A stretch of DNA of 64,000 nucleotides from Nostoc sp. NIES-4103 (GTDB lineage: Bacteria; Cyanobacteriota; Cyanobacteriia; Cyanobacteriales; Nostocaceae): the NCBI RefSeq assembly GCF_002368335.1, contig NZ_AP018288.1:1515330-1579329 (forward strand), written 5' to 3'. The notes under the pieces are model-generated. The model was given only the letters and a program-made list of their open reading frames with translations, did not search any database and was not told the origin of the DNA. The stretch's first letter is position 1. Every line of letters begins with the position of its first letter. This document shows, piece by piece, positions 18,418 through 26,000 of this stretch. The position numbers were made by a program, and so were the translations under genes.

Positions 18418-19389
18418 ATGGTAGCTGACGTAATCACAAATTCAGTTCCAGTCACTGTTCTGACAGGCTATTTGGGAGCGGGTAAAACGACTCTACTCAA
18501 TCACATCCTCACCTACGAACATGGCAAAAAAGTTGCTGTGATTGTTAATGAATTTGGGGAAGTGGGTATTGATAACCAATTGGTTATTGATGCAGATGAA
18601 GAAATATTTGAGATGAACAATGGCTGCATCTGCTGTACAGTGCGTGGTGATTTAATTCGGATCATCGGTAACTTGATGAAGCGGCGTGATAAGTTTGACC
18701 ATTTAGTAATTGAAACTACTGGACTAGCTGATCCTGCGCCAGTGATTCAGACATTCTTTGTTGATGAAGATTTGCAAGGACAACTATCTCTAGATGCAGT
18801 GATCACAGTGGTAGATGCCAAGCATATTTGGCAACATTGGGATGCAGACGAAGCACAAGAACAGATTGCTTTTGCTGATGTAATTTTACTTAATAAAACT
18901 GATTTAGTAGCGCCAGAAGAGTTAGATGAATTAGAAAAACGGATTCGGGCGATGAATGCTATGGCTAAAATCTACCGTACCCGCAACTCAGAATTAGAAA
19001 TGGATGCCCTTTTGGGTGTGAAAGCTTTTGATTTAGACCGCGCATTGGAAATTGATCCCAATTTCTTAGGTGAAGATGCTCACGAACATGATGATAGTGT
19101 CTTTTCTGTGGCTTTGGTAGAAGCTGGCGCAGTCGATGGAGAAAAATTAAACGCTTGGCTTTCTGAGTTACTGCGTACCCAAGGCCCAGATATCTTTCGG
19201 ATGAAAGGCATTTTAAATATTGCTGGAGAAGATAATAGATTTGTGTTCCAAGGCGTACATATGATATTTGATGGCAGACCCGATCGCCCCTGGAAACCCA
19301 GTGAAACCCGTAAAAACGAACTAGTCTTTATCGGCCGCAATCTTGACGAAGCCCAACTCAAACAAGATTTTCTCGCCTGTATAGCATAA
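18418..19389 (+). CDS. COG0523/CobW-family GTP-binding metallochaperone
   Basis: The 323-residue GTPase has a P-loop (GYLGAGKTTLL, residues 17-27), the family metal motif GCICC with Cys70, Cys72 and Cys73, ETTGLADP as Walker B/switch region, and NKTD for guanine specificity. A short His/Asp-rich stretch (DAHEHDD) precedes the C-terminal CobW domain. COG0523 proteins deliver metals, mainly zinc, to client proteins. The upstream Zur box argues for zinc-limitation expression and a zinc-transfer role (ZigA-like) rather than cobalamin synthesis. Confidence 0.92.
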   Translation: MVADVITNSVPVTVLTGYLGAGKTTLLNHILTYEHGKKVAVIVNEFGEVGIDNQLVIDADEEIFEMNNGCICCTVRGDLIRIIGNLMKRRDKFDHLVIETTGLADPAPVIQTFFVDEDLQGQLSLDAVITVVDAKHIWQHWDADEAQEQIAFADVILLNKTDLVAPEELDELEKRIRAMNAMAKIYRTRNSELEMDALLGVKAFDLDRALEIDPNFLGEDAHEHDDSVFSVALVEAGAVDGEKLNAWLSELLRTQGPDIFRMKGILNIAGEDNRFVFQGVHMIFDGRPDRPWKPSETRKNELVFIGRNLDEAQLKQDFLACIA

Positions 19390-19565
19390 AAGGGGATTGG
19401 GGATTGGGTACTGGGGATTGGGTATTGGGTATTAAGTATTAGAAAGAAAAACGCTCTTTGATAAAGTAAATTCCTTCCCAGTCCCTAGTACTTAGTCCCT
19501 AGTACTTAGTCCCTAGTCCCCAGTCCCCAGTCCCCAGTCCCCAGTCCCCAGTCCCCAGTCCCTCT
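19390..19565. repeat. heptamer arrays (GGGGATT and AGTCCCC types)
   Basis: GGGGATTGG/GGGTATT units at 19391-19440 and CCCCAGT or CCCTAGT units at 19480-19562, partly complementary to each other. They fill the gap between the GTPase and the WD40 gene. Confidence 0.75.
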
Positions 19566-19573
19566 ACACAGCT

Positions 19574-20635
19574 ATGAACACCACAACCAGCAAATCCAAG
19601 GAATTTGAAGAACACTATTCAGCGACGCTTTCAGATTATGTGACGGCGCTTGCATGGTCACCACAAGGCAAAACTCTAGCAGCAACTACCGCGGCTGGTG
19701 AAGTTGTGCTGTGGAATGATGGTGAACTAACAACTTTACAAACTGGTAACGGTAAATCAGTTGACTGTCTGGCTTTTTCCCCGGATGGGAAATTTTTAGC
19801 CGCTGGCGGACAGGATGGACAGGTGAAAATCTGGCAGGACACGGAATTAATTGCTACTTTAGAAAATGCCCCAGCATGGGTAGATAAGCTGGCTTGGAGT
19901 CACACTGGTAATCAATTGGCTTTTAGTTTGGGACGTTACGTCCAAGTCTGGAATGCAGATACTCGTGAGATTGTCGTCACGCTGAATTTTGACAACTCGT
20001 CGGTATTGGGTATTGATTGGCGTAGGGATGGACAATACTTAGCTATTGGTGGTTACAAGGGAGTCAAGATTTGGCACAGTCAAAACTGGGATGAAGAACC
20101 ATACGTTTTGAATATGTCAACTGTCAGTGTGGCTATGGCTTGGTCGCCAGACGGCAAATTCTTGGCTTCTGGTAACATGGATCGCAGTGTCACAGTTTTG
20201 GAATGGAATAACCCCGACCCTTGGGTAATGCGTGGCTTTCCCGGTAAGATTCGCCAATTGGCATGGTCAGAAGCTACCACAAATCTAGGTGCGCCGCTAC
20301 TGGCATCTTCCAGCGTTGAAGGTATTGTAGTTTGGGAAAAGTTAGAGGATGATTCTTTAGGTTGGGAAGCGCGAGTTTTAACTAATCATGTGGATGTGAT
20401 AAATGCGATCGCTTTTGCACCAAAAAGCTTCCTTCTCGCTTCCGCCGCTGCTGATGGCTGGTTGTGTTTATGGAATAAAGCTAAGCTTGTATCCCAAATT
20501 CTCACAGGTGTTTCAGCAGGATTTTCCAGCCTAGCTTGGCATCCTCAAGGTAAGTTACTGGCCGCAGGCGGCGAAAAAGGCGAATTATTTATTTGGTCAA
20601 AAGCTTTGCGGGGTCAAGGCTTCGGACAAAGTTAA
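19574..20635 (+). CDS. WD40-repeat protein
   Basis: The 353-residue protein is a complete propeller with about seven blades. Examples are ALAWSPQGKTLAA to VVLWND, CLAFSPDGKFLAA to VKIWQD, AMAWSPDGKFLAS, AIAFAPKSFLLAS to LCLWNK, and SLAWHPQGKLLAA to LFIWSK. It has no signal peptide, so it is cytoplasmic, and probably a protein-binding scaffold. It follows the Zur-box GTPase on the same strand with only repeats between, so co-regulation by zinc is possible (inference). Confidence 0.88.
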   Translation: MNTTTSKSKEFEEHYSATLSDYVTALAWSPQGKTLAATTAAGEVVLWNDGELTTLQTGNGKSVDCLAFSPDGKFLAAGGQDGQVKIWQDTELIATLENAPAWVDKLAWSHTGNQLAFSLGRYVQVWNADTREIVVTLNFDNSSVLGIDWRRDGQYLAIGGYKGVKIWHSQNWDEEPYVLNMSTVSVAMAWSPDGKFLASGNMDRSVTVLEWNNPDPWVMRGFPGKIRQLAWSEATTNLGAPLLASSSVEGIVVWEKLEDDSLGWEARVLTNHVDVINAIAFAPKSFLLASAAADGWLCLWNKAKLVSQILTGVSAGFSSLAWHPQGKLLAAGGEKGELFIWSKALRGQGFGQS

Positions 20636-20729
20636 GCAATATAAATATTCTACAGGTAGAGTATTCCTGTGCCCTTATTAATTTTAAAACTTTGTAGGGG
20701 CACACCAGCTGTACATTGGTGTCAATGCC

Positions 20730-22193
20730 TTAACGGTATCGCCTCCACAAACGCTGCCACAGCAAAAGTACTAAAATAGCAATGAAAAATCCGCTGAGGG
20801 TGTATATTCCCTTTGTCGCTGGAACTAGCCACCAAGGTTCTTGGTTTGTCTCCTGTTGTGTAACTGTTTTCACTTCTTGTGTTGTTGTTCCTGCTCTTAT
20901 ACTTGGTTGCGCTGTAACTGTTTTTACTTCTGTTGTTGTCTTTAGGTCTTTTGTACTTAGTTCTAAATCAAAAGATTTAATCAAGAAAGATCTAACAGGG
21001 TTATCATTCTTTTCACTTAGTCCTGGTAAAGCCGCAACAAAAGAACCAAAAGTCCAGCCAACTGCGAGAAGGCTAAGGAAAGTTTGAAAATTGCGATCGC
21101 GTTCAGTTTTTTCTACTTCAACTCGACTGCGAACAGCATTAATGGTATCTGACAGTAATTTTAAACCTCGTTCTAGGTTTTCTGAGTCTTTAGTTATCTG
21201 TAGCCGATATTTATCTTTAACTAATTTACTAAACTCTGTGAAAAACTTTACTTCTGTTTCTTGATGAACTTGGATTTTCTGAGACTTTTTTTGAATTCTC
21301 CCTAAACGTTTTTCATAATTACTTAAATTAATATCAATCGTACCGCCCTGAAAATCAAGGATAGTTAATTCTCTTGTATACTCATTGAGTGTATTTTGGA
21401 CATCGACTAATGTCTTATACAATATATCTAACTCGCTGCCTTGACTTCTTGCTTGTTCAATAGCATTGCTTCCAACTTGGATTTTAGTAAAATAAGTTTG
21501 GAGAGAATTTTTTAATAGCCGACTTTGACTATAAGCCCAAAGTATTTTGTGTCGATAATAAAATAAACGTATCCAGTCGCTATAAAATTTGCCGGATTCA
21601 TTTAAAGTGGCTTCGTCGGGATAGATGACAATTATAAAATGGTGATTATTGTGCGTGAGTTCAAAAATATTTGCTCCTAGAAAGTGTCCTTGTCCTTCTA
21701 AATCTCCTTCCCAATCTAAACCGGGCATTAATGCTTCATAGCAAGCTTGGGCAATCTCTTCAGAGCTTTTAGCTTGAGAAGGAGGTAGCCAGCCAGAAAG
21801 CATCCAAGTTTGCCCAATAGTAGCTGTTTGATGCTTCAATATTTGCTCAATTTCAGCTTTAATATCTGCAAAGCATTTAGCAGGTTGAGCATAAGTTTTA
21901 TTTTTGAAAGCACACTCTACAAGTAAACCATAACTATCACCGAGTAGTACAGGATAGACATAACCTTCATATTGTTCATTATGATGTTTTGTCTGTGCGT
22001 ACACATCTTTGAGAAGATGAACATATTCGCCTTGTAAATCTTGTCCATTCTCTAATAAAAATGGACGAATATGTTCAGGAATTTTATTGTAAAAAAATTG
22101 TTGATTGTGCTTAATCTCTTCTGGAGTATCGCCTAAACTATACTTCAAATCATAGAGAAAGAGGTCGATAGTGGGATAGATTAGGTCAGTCAT
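20730..22193 (-). CDS. large protein with C-terminal two-helix membrane hairpin, unknown function
   Basis: The 487-residue protein has a soluble alpha/beta N-terminal domain (about 1-210). A long helical, coiled-coil-prone stalk follows (about 215-365, rich in K, E and Q). Two membrane helices come next, about 367-388 (LLAVGWTFGSFVAAL) and 460-482 (LSGFFIAILVLLLW), separated by about 70 residues that contain EVKTVT twice. This resembles CorA-like topology, but no GMN loop is present, so magnesium transport is not supported. It lies in the same block as the caspase-STAND-WD40 gene, on the opposite strand. An effector or receptor role in that system is an inference. Confidence 0.75.
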   Translation of the reverse strand: MTDLIYPTIDLFLYDLKYSLGDTPEEIKHNQQFFYNKIPEHIRPFLLENGQDLQGEYVHLLKDVYAQTKHHNEQYEGYVYPVLLGDSYGLLVECAFKNKTYAQPAKCFADIKAEIEQILKHQTATIGQTWMLSGWLPPSQAKSSEEIAQACYEALMPGLDWEGDLEGQGHFLGANIFELTHNNHHFIIVIYPDEATLNESGKFYSDWIRLFYYRHKILWAYSQSRLLKNSLQTYFTKIQVGSNAIEQARSQGSELDILYKTLVDVQNTLNEYTRELTILDFQGGTIDINLSNYEKRLGRIQKKSQKIQVHQETEVKFFTEFSKLVKDKYRLQITKDSENLERGLKLLSDTINAVRSRVEVEKTERDRNFQTFLSLLAVGWTFGSFVAALPGLSEKNDNPVRSFLIKSFDLELSTKDLKTTTEVKTVTAQPSIRAGTTTQEVKTVTQQETNQEPWWLVPATKGIYTLSGFFIAILVLLLWQRLWRRYR

Positions 22194-22257
22194 TCAAGCA
22201 AAGAATTTTAGATTATTGATTCTGGATGTTAAAAAGTTATGATTGATGTATCAAATG

Positions 22258-22415
22258 TTTTTTACCCCACCCTAACCCTCCCCTTTATAAGGGGAGCCAC
22301 TGCGAAGAGCGCGCTTCGCCGACAGCCTTTGCAAGTGGCGTGGGATTAAGGGGGGTAATACGACAAAGTGTGTACACCGTAGCCTTTTCTAAAGGGGGAT
22401 TAAGGGGGGTTAAGT
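22258..22415. repeat. interspersed repeat with CTCCCCTTATAAGGGGAG hairpin
   Basis: A perfect palindrome at 22276-22293, then an inverted copy of the GGCTGTCGG-type module (near 22320) shared with 10457 and 50627, then GGGGGATTAAGGGGG units. It lies between the two leftward genes. Confidence 0.6.
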
Positions 22416-22468
22416 AGAATCAAATAGAGCGCTATGGCTTAGGCAAATATAGATGAATTAGGATAACG

Positions 22469-22948
22469 TTATTTTTGTGCAAGATTTTGGTTTAAAAATT
22501 GTTGTAATTGCTCAAAGCCGCTTAATTTTTTGGCAGTTTCAGCAGGATTAGGAGTTGCTAGAACCCTGATAGCCATATTGGTAATTTCATTGCTTTTCAA
22601 GTCTGAAGAACTCACTTGAGGAATAGCACGGGTTATCGGTTGAGGTTTCTGCTTTGGTGCAGCTTGTTCTAGTTCAGCCTCGCTAGGTAGTAAATTCACA
22701 GGAATCTGATCACCTAAATTATCTAATTGCGATTTAGCGGCTTGAAACCGTTGATTTAAAGGTTCGTTAGCTTGGATCATCACCAACAGACGGGGTTCGA
22801 TGAGTACCTCCCAAGCTTTTGGGTTAGCAGAAAGTTGTTCAGCAGCTTGGTATAAATCAGATTTTTCTGTTTCACTCAAAAAAGTTGCTGAATCTTTTAA
22901 GGCTAGTAACAGAGCTAATAAAGTATTGTTAAGATTGGTGGTTTCCAT
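22469..22948 (-). CDS. small helical protein beside the caspase-STAND gene
   Basis: A 159-residue soluble protein predicted from composition to be mainly helical. The N-terminal 90 residues include LLALLLALKDSATFLSETEK and a PKAWEVLIEP segment. A Pro/Lys/Gln linker follows, then a C-terminal helix (KLSGFEQLQQFLNQNL). It has no membrane segment. It is transcribed divergently from the caspase-STAND-WD40 gene, with only 72 nt between the two start codons, so they probably share a promoter region. An adaptor role is an inference; the domain is not recognised. Confidence 0.75.
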   Translation of the reverse strand: METTNLNNTLLALLLALKDSATFLSETEKSDLYQAAEQLSANPKAWEVLIEPRLLVMIQANEPLNQRFQAAKSQLDNLGDQIPVNLLPSEAELEQAAPKQKPQPITRAIPQVSSSDLKSNEITNMAIRVLATPNPAETAKKLSGFEQLQQFLNQNLAQK

Positions 22949-23020
22949 GAGGAAAATAACTAAGAATTTTTGGTTACATGATTAACTAAGTTTACCTGAT
23001 ACTTAAATGCATTTGCGGCT

Positions 23021-26000
23021 ATGGAAAGAGAAGCACTGGTGATCGGCATTAATCGCTATCCTACGCTGATAGAAAAATCTAGCGATCGCCCACCGCATCT
23101 CAAAGCACCAGCAACTGATGCACAAGTCATAGCCCAAATCCTTGAAACTTACGGCAAGTTCCATGTAGAACGATTACCAGCAGCTTATAATCAGGATGGA
23201 ACTTGCTTTGTTGATCAAAAGCAGCAGCTAACACTCAAAGAGTTAGAAACAGCAATTGTTCAACTTTTCAACCCCCCTGGACGCAGCATTCCTGATACTG
23301 CGTTGCTTTTTTTTGCGGGTCATGGCTTACGCAAAGATATAGGTGGTGTCACAGAAGGCTTTTTAGCTGCTAGCGATACTTGTCCTGTGATTGGACAATG
23401 GGGACTTTCCCTCGACTGGTTACGCAAAGTTTTACAATCTTCTCCAGTTCGTCAGCAAATTGTTTGGTTAGATTGTTGTTATAGCGGTGAGTTACTCAAT
23501 TTTCAGGATGCCGATCCTGGCAGCTTTGAAACAAAGGACAGATGTTTTATTGCCGCTTCCCGGGGATTTGAAGTCGCCTATGAAGAGTTGAGTGGCAATC
23601 ATGGGATTTTGAGTGGCGCATTAATAGAAGCACTCAAACCTGAAAGTCATGCTGAAGGCTGGGTGACAAACTACTCGCTGGTTGATTCAATCCAGCAACA
23701 GTTAAAAAGCGCCCGTCAGCGCCCCATCTTTCACAACACTGGCGGAGAAATTATCCTCACAGGACAAAAAGAAAAAATTGACCGTGCTGTTTTAATGGCA
23801 GAATTCTGCCCTTACAAAGGTTTAGCAGCTTTTGAATTTAACGAATCAGACCCCAAATATTTCTACGGACGCACCGCTTTAACTGATTCACTTTTGGAGA
23901 AGATTAGGCAAGGAAACTTTTTAGCAGTTGTCGGGGCTTCTGGAAGTGGTAAATCTAGTGTAGTCAAAGCAGGTTTATTGTATCAACTGAAATTAGGGAC
24001 AAGATTGGGAGAAAGTGACCAATGGGTAATCAAAATTTTTCGCCCCCAAGAGCATCCCCTCAAGAGTTTAGCTAGAGTTTTTGTAGATCATATAACTCCC
24101 CGTCAAGTTGAGAATGCCCAAACACAAACAGATCAACCAAAATCTGAACTTGAAATTGCAGAAGAATTACTCAAAAAAGGTGCAAGCGGATTAATTGAAT
24201 TAGTAATAGCCACATTGCATTCTGTTTCCCAACGTCTCATCCTCGTAATTGACCAATTTGAAGAAGTTTTTACTCTCTGTCAAAATGAAAACGAGCGACA
24301 ACAGTTTTTTGAGTGTTTGTTAGGGGCATTAAATAATTCTTTGTTGACAATAGTAATAACAATGCGGGCAGATTTCTTTGGGAAATGTGCAGAACACGAA
24401 TATGCAGGATTAGCACAGAAAATTCAAGAGAATCTCGTCACCGTCACCCCCATGAATAAAAACGAGTTGACACAAGCCATTACTCAACCCGCCTATCAAG
24501 TAGGGTTAGAAGTGCGACGGGAACTAGTTGAACAAATGGTAGCCGATGTCGAAGGCCCTGGTAGTTTACCTTTGTTGCAATATACCTTAACGGAATTGTG
24601 GCGCAATCGAGAATTGGATCGCTTAACCATAACAGAATATAGCAGACTTGGTGGAGTCAAAGCCACCTTACAAAAACGGGCTGATGAAGTTTATGATGCT
24701 CTCGACTCAAAAGAAGAAAAACTGATTGCCAAGCGGATATTTATCGAGTTAACTCAGTTGGGAGAAGGAACAGAAGACACCCGCAGACAGGTGTTTAAAA
24801 CAGATTTAGTTAACTCCCAACAATCGGCACAAGTGGTAGAACAAGTGCTAATTAAATTGGCAGATGCCAGATTAATCGTCACATCTGAACTGCAAGCACG
24901 GGGAGAGAGTGAAAAGATGGTGACAGTGGTGGATGTAGCTCATGAAGCATTAATTCGCCATTGGCCAAGACTACGTTCTTGGGTGAGTGAAAACCGAGCC
25001 GCCATCCGCATAGAACGCAAAATTGAAGCAGCATCACAAGAGTGGGAAAGTAAAAACAAGTCTAAAGATTATCTGTTTACAGGGACAAAATTGGCAGAGG
25101 CAGAGAATTACTTGCAAGAATATGGGAATCTCGGTTTACTGTCGCATTTAGCATCAGAATTTGTCCACAAAAGCATTCAGCAACGTCAGAAAAATAAATT
25201 GTTGCAGTTTGTGGGGGTTGCTTCTTTTGTCGGGGTGGTGGCAATAGGTGCGGTTGTGTCTACACTTTTTGCATTAGAGTCTCGCAAACAGGAAAGTATT
25301 GCCAAACAAGAGGCTGAAAACGCAACAAAATTTGCCAAAGAATCTGATAAACAAGCAACCAATGCCAAAAACCAGGAAGCTAGAGCTAGAAAATTTGCCG
25401 AACAATCTCGTCAACAGGAAGCTATTGCCAAACAACAAGCAACCAATGCCAAAAACCAAGAAGCTAAAGCCACAAAATTTGCATTAGAATCTCGTCAACA
25501 AGAAGCTATTGCTAAACAACAAGCAACCATTGCCAAAAACCAGGAAGCTAGAGCCACAAAGTTTGCATTAGAATCTGATAAACAAGCAACCATTGCCAAA
25601 AACCAGGAAGCCAGAGCCACAAAGTTTGCATTAGAATCTCGTCAACAAGCAACCATTGCCAAACAACAAGCAAGCATTGCTAATTTACGCGAAAAAGCTG
25701 CAACTATTAAGTATGTACTGCCAATACAAACAAATATAGAGCAATTGATTTCAGCAATTGCGGCAACTGGTGAAAGTCAATCATCTCTTAACAGAGTCCT
25801 TCGTGAAATTGAATCTGTTTTTTTGGAAGCAATAGAAGCTATTCGTGAGCGCAATATTTTTTTTGGTCATACCGATCTTGTCACGACGGTGGCGTTCAGT
25901 CGAGATGGCAAGTATATCCTAAGTGGTAGTGATGACAAAACGCTACGGTTGTGGGATACAAACGGCAACTTGCTCCACATCCTCAATGGTCATACAGAAA

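Noticed and set aside
20730..22193. CorA magnesium transporter
   Set aside because: Two C-terminal helices fit, but the GMN motif is absent and the inter-helix loop is about 70 residues.
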